In this document: one piece after another, positions 16,970 to 26,074 of the stretch
Position numbering within the stretch: position 1 is the stretch's first letter
Layout: every line of letters starts with the position of its first letter
NCBI GenBank assembly: GCA_035508435.1
Contig: DATJNA010000084.1
Coordinates: 1-64,000 of the forward strand
Origin: JASHVB01 sp035508435
Lineage (GTDB): Bacteria > Pseudomonadota > Alphaproteobacteria > Acetobacterales > Acetobacteraceae
DNA: 64,000 nucleotides
Direction: 5' to 3'
Made by a program: the position numbers and the translations under genes
The notes under the pieces: model-generated
What the model was told of the DNA's origin: nothing
What the model saw: the letters and a program-made list of their open reading frames with translations, nothing else
The model's database searches: none

Positions 16970-17105
16970 GGCCGGTCATTCCAGGTTGCGGCGTGCGCCT
17001 TCGCGGCGCGGATACTGGCGCTGCCCGTCGAGTCGTGTCAGCCGGACGCCAGCACCCGGCTGCCTGATATGCGTCCGGATCGCGGTCTCGCCCAGGGGAA
17101 ATCGC

Positions 17106-17133
17106 TTGACTTTCGGCGTGGAGATGTTAGTTA
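17106..17133 (+). promoter_or_regulatory. Candidate sigma-70 promoter
   Basis: TTGACT (17106-17111) and TAGTTA (17128-17133) are separated by 16 bases in a short AT-enriched stretch 70 bases before the next gene. The -35 is nearly perfect and the -10 moderate. It would drive the hypothetical gene that follows. Confidence 0.35.
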
Positions 17134-17203
17134 GTCACATTGACGTATCGCCGCTGCCACGCCCCCGCGCGGGGCGGCTATGCCACTGGTCAGAAGGAGG
17201 ACC

Positions 17204-18265
17204 ATGCCCGCTGCCGCGGCCATCGCCGGCCTCGCTGCCCGCCCCGGTCCCGGAACGGATCGGCACAGCGCAGCCATGCCCGCGCGGATCGCGGAAGTCC
17301 TGCCGGTGGTTCAGATCCTCGCCGACTACGGCCGCCACTTGCTCGACACCATGGAGCATCGCGCCCTGTGGCGCGGCTTCGCCACCATCGCACAGTTCTT
17401 CGGCACCGCCGCCGTGCCGGTGATGCTGGCACACATCCAGCGCGGCATCATGCGCGCGGTCGCGCTGGAACGTGTGTTGCGCGCGCGTGCGGCGCGGGGC
17501 CGGGACCTCGTGCCCCGGCCGCCGCCCGGTTATTGCTGGCGCACGGTCAGCGGCGAGGACCCGCCGGAGGAACCATCGGAACAAGCAGCGGCACCCATGG
17601 CCGGTGCCCAGCCAGCTTCATCAACCGCCGATGCTGGGCCGGCGGCCGCCGAATTCGCGTCGGCAGCGTCAGCGGCAGCGTCAGCGGACGCAGCATCGGC
17701 GGCGTCAGCGGCCGCGTCATCGGCGGCGTCAGCGGCCGCGTCATCGCCGCCCGCCACGCCGGTGGCCCCGACGCGGCAACCGCGCCGCCCTGGCATCCCC
17801 GATGCATTGCTAACCCTCGATAACCTCCCCTCGATGGCGCGGCTGATGATCGAGGTGCGCCACCGTCCGATCGGCCGCACCCTGGTGGAAATCTGCCGCG
17901 ACCTCGGCGTCGCCCCCATCCTGTGCACCGGCCCGTTCTGGGACCGCTTGCTCGCCGCGATCCAGTTCTATCGCGGCAGCCTGGGCAATGTGATGCTGGA
18001 GATGCTGCGGCGGGAGAAGCGCTTCGCGAAGGAGCAATGGCAGCATCCGAATGCGGGGTTGCCGGCGGAGACGCTCGATGGCGTCCGGCGTGTGCTGGGG
18101 TTTTTGATCGGCGAGCGGCCGGTTGATCCGCACCGGGCGGCGCCGTCCTCGGGTGAGGGCCAGGCCGCGGCCAGTGGCACCGATGCATCCGTGCCGGCGC
18201 GTTCCCCCGACGTCGCACTGCCGGCCATGACGTTCATCGCCCCGATCGGCACCGGCCCGCCCTGA
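17204..18265 (+). CDS. Hypothetical protein with Ala/Ser-rich central linker
   Basis: About 353 residues in two conserved-looking helical parts. Residues about 20-110 (IAEVLPVVQILADYGRHLLD, later GFATIAQFFGTAAVPVML) and about 200-310 (PDALLTLDNLPSMARLMIEV, then FWDRLLAAIQFYRGSLG) are separated by a low-complexity Ala/Ser linker encoded partly by two identical 24-bp units (17698-17721, 17722-17745). I do not recognise the family; similar two-part proteins with variable linkers occur as taxon-restricted hypotheticals in Acetobacteraceae. The ATG at 17204 follows a perfect AAGGAGG but only three bases away; ATGs at 17180 and 17276 are alternatives. No neighbours suggest a role. Confidence 0.6.
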   Translation: MPAAAAIAGLAARPGPGTDRHSAAMPARIAEVLPVVQILADYGRHLLDTMEHRALWRGFATIAQFFGTAAVPVMLAHIQRGIMRAVALERVLRARAARGRDLVPRPPPGYCWRTVSGEDPPEEPSEQAAAPMAGAQPASSTADAGPAAAEFASAASAAASADAASAASAAASSAASAAASSPPATPVAPTRQPRRPGIPDALLTLDNLPSMARLMIEVRHRPIGRTLVEICRDLGVAPILCTGPFWDRLLAAIQFYRGSLGNVMLEMLRREKRFAKEQWQHPNAGLPAETLDGVRRVLGFLIGERPVDPHRAAPSSGEGQAAASGTDASVPARSPDVALPAMTFIAPIGTGPP

Positions 18266-19061
18266 ATTGGACGCTGCGACCACTCATGCCTGATGCGCGC
18301 GGGACCGGGACGCGGCCGGCCCCGCTGCACCGCTGCGCGCCGTTCCGCACCATCTACACCGCGACTTGCATTGCGCCACCCGCCGTGACGCGATGGCGGC
18401 AAGCATGGCCGCCATCGTCCCGAGCCCGACGCGCATCCGGGGAAACCCGGCGTCGCCGGTGACCGTTCGGACGACGGTATCATGTCATCACGGAGTTGGC
18501 GCGGAGGGCCACAGAGGGCCACCGAGCCAGAGCGCCGTCCCGAGATCAGCCCGGGAGGCACACTCGCTCCGTGGCCCGCCGTGGCCCGCCGCGCCAACTC
18601 CGTGATGAGATTCCGCTGCCGCCCACAGCGACGAACCGACCCGGTTCCAACCGACCGCCAACCGCACGGCGGGCCCACCGCAAACCCCTTCGCCTTTGCC
18701 GCCTCCCGGCCCGGACATCACGGGCGGCGCCTCGGCGAGATGACATTTGGTCTCGCCAGCCGCTCCGCCGTCTCACCGCAAACCAAACGAGACGCTTGCG
18801 AGACAGCGGGCTTCGCGCAGTGGGCTTCGCGCGCTTCACCGGGCTTCGCGCGCTTCACCGTGATCCGCCGCGGGCTTCGCAGCGGGCTTCGCCGCATCGG
18901 CCGTCGACCTTCGAATCCCGACCGCAACGCCACGTCGGAGCGCCGTCCGGCGCCTGACGGCCCCGCCGTTAAGACGTCGTTGGTAATTGTGTGATGCTTT
19001 CTCCCCCCTCAGCCATGCTCTCACCCGCCGGCCAGGCCGCCGGCGCATCCGGGACCTTGCC
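18266..19061. other. 796-base region without a supported gene
   Basis: Between the hypothetical gene and dprA. It contains a long hairpin-forming inverted repeat (18486-18607) and, near 18827-18900, several repeats of the GGGCTTCGCGC type, including two adjacent 19-bp copies ending CGCGCTTCACC. Open frames crossing the region are Arg/Pro/Ser-rich and unlike proteins. The last bases hold possible upstream dprA starts (ATG at 18987). Confidence 0.6.
18486..18607. repeat. Long inverted repeat, 37-bp arms
   Basis: The arm 18486-18522 (opening CATCACGGAGTTGGCGCGG) is matched by the reverse complement of 18571-18607 at 34 of 37 positions, with a 48-base spacer. The inner part of each arm repeats GGGCCAC twice. 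As RNA it would fold into a strong stem; it lies far from both flanking genes. It could be a dispersed palindromic element or a transcribed structure. Confidence 0.75.
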
Positions 19062-20216
19062 GTGCGGAAACACCACCCCCCGTTCACCGACCTCGCCGAC
19101 TGCTGGCGCCTCGCCCGCACCGAGGGCGTCGGCCCGATCGCCTGGCGGAATTTGCATGCCCGGTACGGCACCGCCACGGCCGCGCTCGCCGCCCTGCCCC
19201 GCCTCGCCCGCGCCGGCGGACGCGAGGGGCCGCTCGCCATCCCTACGCCAGAGGACGCAGAGCAAGAGTTGCTGCGGCTGGACAAAATGGGGGCCCGATT
19301 GCTCGTGCTCGGCCAGCCGGACTACCCGCCCTTGCTCGCCATGCTCGACGACGCCCCGCCGGTCATCGCCGTGCAGGGCGATAGCGCACTGCTGTCCGCG
19401 CGGGCGGTCGCCGTGGTGGGCGGCCGCAACGCCTCCGCCAACGGCCAGCACATCGCGGAGACGCTCGCCGCCGACCTGGCCCGCGCGGTCACCGTGGTGT
19501 CGGGCCTGGCCCGCGGCATCGACGCTGCCGCCCACCAGGGTGCGCTCGCCACCGGCCGCACCATCGCCGTCGTGGCGGGCGGGCTGGATATGCCCTATCC
19601 GCCGGAGCATGCCGCCCTCCAGGCACGCATCGCCGAGACCGGCGCCGTGGTGGCGGAGGCGCCGCTCGGCACGGCCCCGCAGGCGCGGCACTTCCCCCGG
19701 CGCAATCGCATCGTCGCCGGCCTGGCGCTCGGCGTGGTCGTGGTGGAGGCAGCACAGCGCTCCGGCAGCCTGATCACCGCGCGCATCGCCCAGGAAGCCG
19801 GGCGGGAGGTGTTCGCCGTGCCCGGCTCCCCCAGCGACCCGCGCTCCCGCGGCGGCAACGACCTGCTGCGCCAGGGGGCGATTCTGACGGAAACCGCGCA
19901 TGACGTCCTGGACAACCTGCCGCGGCACCCCATCTACGCCGACTTGCTCGCCACGGGAGTCGATGCATCGCCCGGACTGGCCGAGCCGCGCCCCGACCCG
20001 CCTGAAGAGCTGCCCGACCCGCCCGCCGTTCTGTCGCAAGTAATTGATCTTCTTGGCCCTTCTCCGACAACAGTTGACGAGGTGGTACGCCGCTGTCAGT
20101 TCTCGCCGGCCGCCGTCATGGTGGCACTGCTGGAACTGGAGCTCGCCGGCCGCCTCGAATTGCTGCCGGGGAACCGGGTCGCGCTGCTGTCTGACGAGGC
20201 TCGCATAACAGAATGA
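19062..20216 (+). CDS. dprA: DNA-processing protein DprA
   Basis: 384 residues from the GTG at 19062. DprA loads RecA on incoming single-stranded DNA during transformation. The N-terminal SAM-like region opens with CWRLARTEGVGPIAWRNL; the Rossmann core contains AVVGGRNASANG, VVSGLARGIDAAAHQGAL, GGLDMPYPPEH and FPRRNRIVAGLA, and RSGSLITARIAQEAGREVFA then GNDLLRQGA; the C-terminal winged helix covers the last 60 residues (TTVDEVVRRCQFSPAAVMVA). Family members normally start shortly before the ARTEGVGP motif, which favours this GTG over the ATG at 18987. Its stop overlaps the topA start as ATGA. Confidence 0.94.
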   Translation: MRKHHPPFTDLADCWRLARTEGVGPIAWRNLHARYGTATAALAALPRLARAGGREGPLAIPTPEDAEQELLRLDKMGARLLVLGQPDYPPLLAMLDDAPPVIAVQGDSALLSARAVAVVGGRNASANGQHIAETLAADLARAVTVVSGLARGIDAAAHQGALATGRTIAVVAGGLDMPYPPEHAALQARIAETGAVVAEAPLGTAPQARHFPRRNRIVAGLALGVVVVEAAQRSGSLITARIAQEAGREVFAVPGSPSDPRSRGGNDLLRQGAILTETAHDVLDNLPRHPIYADLLATGVDASPGLAEPRPDPPEELPDPPAVLSQVIDLLGPSPTTVDEVVRRCQFSPAAVMVALLELELAGRLELLPGNRVALLSDEARITE

Positions 20217-23110
20217 CCGACATCGTCGTCGTCGAATCGCCCGCCAAGGCCAAGACCATCAACCGTTACCTCGGAGGCGGCTACACCGTGCTGGCCAGCC
20301 TGGGGCACGTGCGCGACCTGCCGCCGAAGGACGGCTCGGTGCGCCCGGAGCAAGACTTCGCGATGGACTGGGAGTCCGACGCGCGCGGCGAAAAGCAGGT
20401 CGGCGCCATCGCCAAGGCCCTGAAGGGCGCCCGCAACCTGTTCCTCGCCACCGACCCCGACCGCGAGGGCGAGGCAATCTCCTGGCATGTCAAAACCATG
20501 CTGGACGATCGCAAGGCGCTGAAGGGGGTGAAGGTCCAGCGCATCAGCTTCAACGAGATCACCCGCAGCGCCATCCGCGCCGCCATCGCCGCGCCGCGTG
20601 AGCTGGATCTGCCGCTGATCGAGGCCTACCTGGCGCGCCGCGCACTGGACTACCTGGTGGGGTTCACGCTCTCCCCGGTCTTGTGGCGCAAGCTGCCGGG
20701 CAGCCGCTCGGCCGGGCGCGTGCAGTCGGTCGCGCTGCGGCTGATCTGCGAGCGCGAAGCCGAGATCGAGGTGTTCCGCGCGCGCGAATACTGGACCGTG
20801 GAGGCGGTGTTCTTCACCCCCGCCAACGCCCCGTTCACCGCGCGCTTGACCCATCTCAACGGCAAGCGGCTGGAGCAATTCGACCTCAACAACGCGACGC
20901 TGGCGAACGCCGCCAAGGCAGCGGTCGAGGCGGGCACGTTCCACGTGGCCTCGGTGGAGCGCAAGCGGGTCAGGCGCAATCCGCCGCCGCCGTTCACCAC
21001 CTCGACGCTGCAACAGGAAGCCAGCAGAAAACTCGGCTTCGGCGCGCAGCAGACGATGCGGACAGCGCAGCAGCTCTATGAAGGCGTCGATATCGAGGGC
21101 GAGACCGTCGGCCTGATCACCTATATGCGGACCGACGGCGTGCAGATGGCACGCGAAGCAGTGTTCGCCATCCGCGACCACGTGAAGGACACCTACGGCC
21201 CGGACTACGTCCCCGGCGCACCACGCGAATACCAGACCCGGGTGAAGAACGCGCAGGAGGCTCACGAGGCGATCCGCCCCACCGACGTCGCCCGCACGCC
21301 GGACTCGGTGGCGCGCGACCTGACCCCGGATCAGCGGCGCCTCTACGAACTGGTCTGGAAGCGCGCGGTGGCCTCGCAGATGCAGTCGGCGGAGCTGGAC
21401 CAGGTGACGGTGGAGGTCACCGACAACAAGGGCACCACGCTGCGCGCCACCGGCTCGATCGTCGCCTTCGACGGCTTCCTGAAGCTGTATCGCGAGGACA
21501 CCGACGACGAAACCGTCGCCGGGGCGGCGGAGGCTGAAGACAACCGCATGCTGCCGCCGATGGCCCAGCGTGACCCGCTGCGCCGTGGCGAGGTGACCGC
21601 TTTGCAGCATTTCACCCAGCCGCCGCCGCGCTACTCCGAGGCCTCGCTGGTGAAGAAGCTGGAAGAACTCGGCATTGGCCGGCCCTCCACCTATGCGTCG
21701 ATCCTGACGGTGTTGCAGGACCGCAAATATGTGCGGCTGGAGAAGCGGCGCTTCATTCCCGAGGATCGCGGCCGGCTGGTCACCGCGTTCCTGATCAGCT
21801 TCTTCGAGCATTACGTTGACACCGGTTTCACCGCGTCGATGGAAGAAAAACTCGACGAGATCGCCGAAGGCAACGTCGAATGGCGCGCCATGCTGCGCGA
21901 CTTCTGGGACGAGTTCTCCAAGGCGGTGGAGCAAACCAAGGACCTGAAAATAAGCGACGTGATCGCGGCGCTGGACCAGGACCTGGGGCCGCATTTCTTC
22001 CCGCAGCGGGAGGATGGCTCAGAGCCGCGTGCCTGCCCCGCCTGCGGTGACGGGCGTCTGGGATTGAAGCTCGGACGTTATGGCAGCTTCATCGGATGCT
22101 CGAACTATCCGAACTGCCAGTACACCCGCCGGCTGGCGGTCGAATCGGGCGGCGATGCCGGCGAGACGCTGAAGGAGGGTCTGCGGGCCCTTGGCGCGCA
22201 TCCGGACACCGGCGAAGAGGTGACCGTCCGCCGCGGACCGTACGGGTTGTACGTGCAGCTCGGCGAGAACGGCGAGGACAAGAAGCAGAAGCCGCGCCGT
22301 ACGTCGCTGCCGCGCGGCATGGACGGCGATGCGGTCACGCTGGACCAGGCGCTGGGGCTGCTGTCGCTGCCGCGGACCATCGGGCTGCATCCGGAAACGA
22401 AGCAGCCGATCGATGTCGGGATCGGCCGCTTTGGTCCCTATGTGCGGATGGCCGCGATCTACGGCTCGCTGGAGCGCGACGACGACGTGCTGTCGCTCGG
22501 CATGAACCGCGCCATGGACCTGCTGGCGAAAAAGCTGGCGAGCGTGCGCAGCCTGGGCGAGCACCCGGCGGACAAACAGCCGGTCTCGGTGCGCAAGGGC
22601 CGGTTCGGCCCCTACGCGCAGCACGGCAAGACGGTGGCGAACCTGCCGCGCGGCGTGATGATGGACGACATCACGCTGGAGCAAGCGGTGGCGCTGCTGG
22701 CGGAGAAGGGCAAGCAGTTGCGTCCGCGCGGTGCCGGGGGACGTCGCGGACGTGGAGCGGCGGCGAAAGCCGCTGCGCCGGCAGGCAGGGCGCGCGGCGG
22801 TGCGGCACGAAACGGCGCGGGAACGCCGCCGGCTGACGCGGCTGCCCCCGCGTCGAGCGGAACGGACGCACGCATGGCAGCCGCCGCGTCGAAGGCCGGA
22901 CGAGCGGCCGCCGCGGTGGCCAAGCCGCGCAAGGCAAAGGCGCCGGCGCGGCGGGCGGCAAGCCCGAAGCGGGCGGCGGCCCAGCGGTCGGCCAAGCCGG
23001 CGGTCGCGAAAAAGGCCCCTGCCCCGGCCAACAAGCCGGCGGCGAAAAAGCAGGCGGCGAAAAAGCCCCGCACCGCCACGAAACCCTCGCCACGCGGCGC
23101 CAGGCGATAG
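20213..23110 (+). CDS. topA: DNA topoisomerase I (type IA)
   Basis: 965 residues. Relaxes negatively supercoiled DNA through a transient 5'-phosphotyrosine. The Toprim domain (1-115) has the acidic site DPDREGEAISWH near residue 80; the catalytic tyrosine is Tyr304 in LITYMRTDGV. A four-cysteine zinc ribbon starts near residue 607 (CPACGDGRLGLKLGRYGSFI), followed by three C-terminal repeats of the KGRFGPY type. The last about 120 residues are an Ala/Lys/Arg-rich basic tail (AAKKQAAKKPRTATK), common in high-GC bacteria and likely a nonspecific DNA-binding extension. Translationally coupled to dprA. Confidence 0.97.
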   Translation: MTDIVVVESPAKAKTINRYLGGGYTVLASLGHVRDLPPKDGSVRPEQDFAMDWESDARGEKQVGAIAKALKGARNLFLATDPDREGEAISWHVKTMLDDRKALKGVKVQRISFNEITRSAIRAAIAAPRELDLPLIEAYLARRALDYLVGFTLSPVLWRKLPGSRSAGRVQSVALRLICEREAEIEVFRAREYWTVEAVFFTPANAPFTARLTHLNGKRLEQFDLNNATLANAAKAAVEAGTFHVASVERKRVRRNPPPPFTTSTLQQEASRKLGFGAQQTMRTAQQLYEGVDIEGETVGLITYMRTDGVQMAREAVFAIRDHVKDTYGPDYVPGAPREYQTRVKNAQEAHEAIRPTDVARTPDSVARDLTPDQRRLYELVWKRAVASQMQSAELDQVTVEVTDNKGTTLRATGSIVAFDGFLKLYREDTDDETVAGAAEAEDNRMLPPMAQRDPLRRGEVTALQHFTQPPPRYSEASLVKKLEELGIGRPSTYASILTVLQDRKYVRLEKRRFIPEDRGRLVTAFLISFFEHYVDTGFTASMEEKLDEIAEGNVEWRAMLRDFWDEFSKAVEQTKDLKISDVIAALDQDLGPHFFPQREDGSEPRACPACGDGRLGLKLGRYGSFIGCSNYPNCQYTRRLAVESGGDAGETLKEGLRALGAHPDTGEEVTVRRGPYGLYVQLGENGEDKKQKPRRTSLPRGMDGDAVTLDQALGLLSLPRTIGLHPETKQPIDVGIGRFGPYVRMAAIYGSLERDDDVLSLGMNRAMDLLAKKLASVRSLGEHPADKQPVSVRKGRFGPYAQHGKTVANLPRGVMMDDITLEQAVALLAEKGKQLRPRGAGGRRGRGAAAKAAAPAGRARGGAARNGAGTPPADAAAPASSGTDARMAAAASKAGRAAAAVAKPRKAKAPARRAASPKRAAAQRSAKPAVAKKAPAPANKPAAKKQAAKKPRTATKPSPRGARR

Positions 23111-23120
23111 CGCCCCCGCG

Positions 23121-23274
23121 TGTCATTGCGGGGCCCCGCAGCGGCCGCAGCAACCTCGGTCGAGCAAACGCTCGCTCGTCCCGGCGCTCACTGAACGAGA
23201 TTGCTGCGTCCGGCCACCACTGAACGAGATTGCTGCGTCCCGCCACACTTCGCTGGCGGTCCTCGCAACGACAC
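23121..23274. repeat. Dispersed repeat family A, copy 1
   Basis: Begins TGTCATTGCGGGG and ends CCTCGCAACGACA, an imperfect terminal inverted repeat shared with the other family A copies in this window. Inside, a 29-bp unit containing ACTGAACGAGATTGCTGCG is duplicated in tandem (23190-23218, 23219-23247). It fills the gap between topA and the convergent metallophosphoesterase gene and could form a long hairpin after topA. Confidence 0.8.
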
Positions 23275-23316
23275 CACGCGCTGCGCAACCGGTGGCGATG
23301 TCCCTCGCACTGACCC

Positions 23317-24033
23317 CTATCGCCGCAGCTTCTCCCGCGTCACTGCAACGCCGTCGCGCTCGCTCAGCCGCACGACATTGACCGTCCCGGCCAGATCGGG
23401 CGAACCCGAGTAATACGCCGCCACCGCGCCGTTCCCCACCTGCGCGGCCCGGTTCCAATGCCCAAGCGCCAGGTAATCGGCACCGGTCGCAGCGATCTGG
23501 GCATCACTGATCAGCCACGACGGCCGCAGCGGCGGCACGCCATCCGCTTCGTAATGCCCGTGCGCCAATGCGATGTGCCAGCGCGCGGCGCGCGCACGCG
23601 GCGAGCGCAACGGCACCATGTCGTCATAGTGCAGATGGGCATGGCCCCAGATTTCCAGGTCATGCTCGGGAAAGCCGACCGCGATCTCGTGCGTCAGGCC
23701 GATCACGTGCACCTGCGGCAGGTCCGCCATCCCGCTGCGCCGATACACCGAATCCGGTGTCAACGGGTCATGATTGCCCGGCAGGATCACCACCGGCCGC
23801 CCGGCCGCGGCCAGGAGTTGCGTCGCGCGTTGCAGAATCGCGGCGCTCTGGCGGTTGTTGTCGAACGTGTCGCCCACCAGCAAGACCAGATCGGCATTCA
23901 CATCCCGCGCGGTGTCCAGCACCCAGCGCAGTCCGCTGGTGCCGTCATCGCCGTAGCCGGGTTCGGAGGGATCGTCGTCCACATGCAGATCGGAACTATG
24001 CACCAGTACGATATCGGGCCGTGACGCGCTCAC
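23317..24033 (-). CDS. Calcineurin-like metallophosphoesterase
   Basis: 238 residues. The two-metal phosphoesterase motifs are in order: SSDLHVDD (DxH), GDTFDNN (GDxxD), LPGNHDP (GNHD) near residue 90, IALAHGHYE and LALGHWNR near the C-terminus. The fold resembles SbcD/YkuE-type phosphoesterases, without the C-terminal cap of SbcD. The substrate is unknown (nucleic acid or small phosphodiester). I chose GTG at 24033, with GGAAAG eight bases upstream; a longer frame to 24111 adds a non-conserved leader. Divergent from the following DsbA-fold gene. Confidence 0.87.
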   Translation of the reverse strand: MSASRPDIVLVHSSDLHVDDDPSEPGYGDDGTSGLRWVLDTARDVNADLVLLVGDTFDNNRQSAAILQRATQLLAAAGRPVVILPGNHDPLTPDSVYRRSGMADLPQVHVIGLTHEIAVGFPEHDLEIWGHAHLHYDDMVPLRSPRARAARWHIALAHGHYEADGVPPLRPSWLISDAQIAATGADYLALGHWNRAAQVGNGAVAAYYSGSPDLAGTVNVVRLSERDGVAVTREKLRR

Positions 24034-24151
24034 CGCTGTTCTTTCCAAATGGATCGCCGGGGTTGATGCCAGCCGGCCGCGGGTCCCGTCAATGTTGGAG
24101 CTTCCCGCCACGCTCCGCTAGGCTCCGCCGTGGCAACACCAGGAGGGAATC

Positions 24152-24763
24152 ATGGCCGAGATCGAATGCTTCTTCGATTGCTCCAGCCCGTGGACGTATT
24201 TTGCCTTCGAGAACCTGCTCAAGATGGAGCAGGAGCTGGGGGTGACGGTGGCGTGGCGGCCGATCCTGGTGGGCGGCGTGTTCAACGCGGTGAACCCAAG
24301 CGTGCATGACGCGCGGACCAAGCCGGTGCCGGCGAAGCAGGCCTATAACCAGAAGGACCAGATGGACTGGGCGCGCTATCTCGGCATTCGCATGCACTAT
24401 CGTCCGACGGTGTTCCCGGTGAACAGCGTGAAGGCGATGCGCGGCTGCCTGCTGCTGGCGCCCGAGGGCAAGCTGGTGCCGTTCGCCCGTGCGACATTCG
24501 AGGCCTACTGGGGCGACAACCAGGACATCTCGCAGGTGCCGGTGTTGACGGAGATCTGCCGCAAGGTCGGCATCGATCCGAACCGGCTCCTCGCCGGCAT
24601 CGAGCAACAGCCGATCAAGGACGAGCTGCGCGCGACGACGCAGGAGCTGATCGATCGCGGCGGGTTCGGCTCACCCACCATGTTCGTCGGCGGGGAGGAC
24701 ATGTATTTCGGCAACGACCGCATGCCGCTGATCCGCGACGCGGTGCTGCGCCGGCGGAAATGA
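24152..24763 (+). CDS. 2-hydroxychromene-2-carboxylate isomerase-like, DsbA-fold protein
   Basis: 203 residues with the DsbA-like thioredoxin fold of the HCCA isomerase/GST-kappa family. The glutathione-site opening is FFDCSSPWTYFAFENL (residues 7-22), where the Ser-Pro-Trp replaces the redox CxxC; the long helical insertion contains WRPILVGGVFNAVN, and the fold closes with GSPTMFVGGEDMYFGNDR, as in the family. It probably carries out a glutathione-dependent isomerisation; the naphthalene-pathway name should be read as a family label because no aromatic degradation genes are adjacent. AGGAGG precedes the ATG. Confidence 0.88.
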   Translation: MAEIECFFDCSSPWTYFAFENLLKMEQELGVTVAWRPILVGGVFNAVNPSVHDARTKPVPAKQAYNQKDQMDWARYLGIRMHYRPTVFPVNSVKAMRGCLLLAPEGKLVPFARATFEAYWGDNQDISQVPVLTEICRKVGIDPNRLLAGIEQQPIKDELRATTQELIDRGGFGSPTMFVGGEDMYFGNDRMPLIRDAVLRRRK

Positions 24764-24770
24764 GTGGCCG

Positions 24771-25991
24771 CTAATTCATCACCTGGATCATCTCGCGCAC
24801 GCGCGGATAGACCTCCCGTGCCCACCGCTTGCCGGCGAACACGCCATAATGCCCGACGCCCGTCTGCAAATGGTTCTGCTTCAAATTCACCCGTATCCCC
24901 GAGCATAAATCGAGCGCCGCCATGGTCTGGCCGATGGCGCAGATATCGTCGCGTTCGCCTTCCACCGTCAGCAGCCCGGTGCGCCGGATTGCCTCCGGCC
25001 GCACGATCTCCCCGCGCCAGGTCAGCCGCCGCTCCGGCAGGTGATGCTCCTGGAACACGCGCTGCACCGTTTCGAGATAGAATTCCGCCGGCAGGTCCAT
25101 CACGGCGCCGTACTCGCCGTAGAACTTGCGATGCGCCTCGGCATTGCTCTGGTCGCCGCCGACCAGATTGCGGAACTGCGCCCAGTGCGCCGTCACATGG
25201 CGATCGAGATTCATGCCGATGAACGCGGCGAGCTGGAGGAATCCGGGATAGACGCGCCGCCCCGCGCCGGGGAAGCCCCACGGCACCACGCCGATCAGAT
25301 TTTGCTCGAACCACGCGATCGGCCGCGACATCGCGAGCTCATTCACCCGGGTGGGGTTCACCCGCGTGTCGATCGGCCCCGCCATCAGCGTCATGCTGTG
25401 CGGCTGGGCCGGGTTGCCCGCCTCCGCCATCAGCGCCACCGCGGCGAGCGCCGGCACCGCCGGCTGGCAGACCGCGACGATGTGCGCGCCCGGCCCGATG
25501 ACTTCGAGAAACCGGATCAGGTGATCGACGAACTCGTCCAGCCCGAACGCACCGGCACTCAGCGGAGTGTCGCGCGCGTTCTTCCAATCGGTGATGTAGA
25601 GGTCATGCTCCGGCAGCATCACCTCGACGGTATGACGCAGCAGGGTGGCGAAATGCCCCGACATGGGCGCCACCAGCAGCACCCGCGGCTGCCCGATCGG
25701 CGTCTCCTTGCGGAAGTGCAGCAACGTGCCGAAGGGTGTGTCGGCGGCGACTTCCTCCGTCACGCCGGCAAACTGGTTGCCGAGATCGACGCTGCGGATG
25801 CCGAAGCAGGGACGGCGATGGGTCAGTCCTGTCTCCGCGAACAGGCGCCAGGCGGCGCGCAGGTTGCGCAGAGCGTTGGAGCGGGCGCCGCAGCCGGTTT
25901 CCAGCAACTGCGCCATGCCCGCTCCGAACCGCGCAGCCTCACGAAACGGGAGCAGGAAGTCGGCCTGGGCCTGGTAGAGTTGGTAGATCAT
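24771..25991 (-). CDS. phaZ: Intracellular polyhydroxybutyrate depolymerase
   Basis: 406 residues. Hydrolyses stored amorphous PHB in the cytoplasm. The opening MIYQLYQAQADFLLPFR is typical of the intracellular depolymerase family. The nucleophile is a cysteine in the lipase-box position, AVCQPAVP (Cys175), as in Ralstonia PhaZ1; the Asp and His follow in GERDDICAIGQT and GVGHYGVFAGKRW. The family core GVVPWGFPGAGRRVYPGFLQ is present. No synthase or phasin gene is in the window. Its stop lies seven bases from the stop of the convergent isomerase-like gene. Confidence 0.93.
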   Translation of the reverse strand: MIYQLYQAQADFLLPFREAARFGAGMAQLLETGCGARSNALRNLRAAWRLFAETGLTHRRPCFGIRSVDLGNQFAGVTEEVAADTPFGTLLHFRKETPIGQPRVLLVAPMSGHFATLLRHTVEVMLPEHDLYITDWKNARDTPLSAGAFGLDEFVDHLIRFLEVIGPGAHIVAVCQPAVPALAAVALMAEAGNPAQPHSMTLMAGPIDTRVNPTRVNELAMSRPIAWFEQNLIGVVPWGFPGAGRRVYPGFLQLAAFIGMNLDRHVTAHWAQFRNLVGGDQSNAEAHRKFYGEYGAVMDLPAEFYLETVQRVFQEHHLPERRLTWRGEIVRPEAIRRTGLLTVEGERDDICAIGQTMAALDLCSGIRVNLKQNHLQTGVGHYGVFAGKRWAREVYPRVREMIQVMN

Positions 25992-26074
25992 CGCGTTGCT
26001 GGTGCTTGTCCCCGGTGCCGGAGCCGTGCCTATTATTGCGCCGCAGCATGACGCAATAGGTCCGGGGAAGCAAC

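Noticed and set aside
18482..18994. A 170-codon open frame upstream of dprA
   Set aside because: It runs across a long inverted repeat and simple repeats; the product is Arg/Pro/Ser-rich and resembles no protein.
20096..21994. Open frame of about 630 codons antisense to topA
   Set aside because: Shadow frame; no ribosome site, no domain, Arg/His/Gln-rich product.
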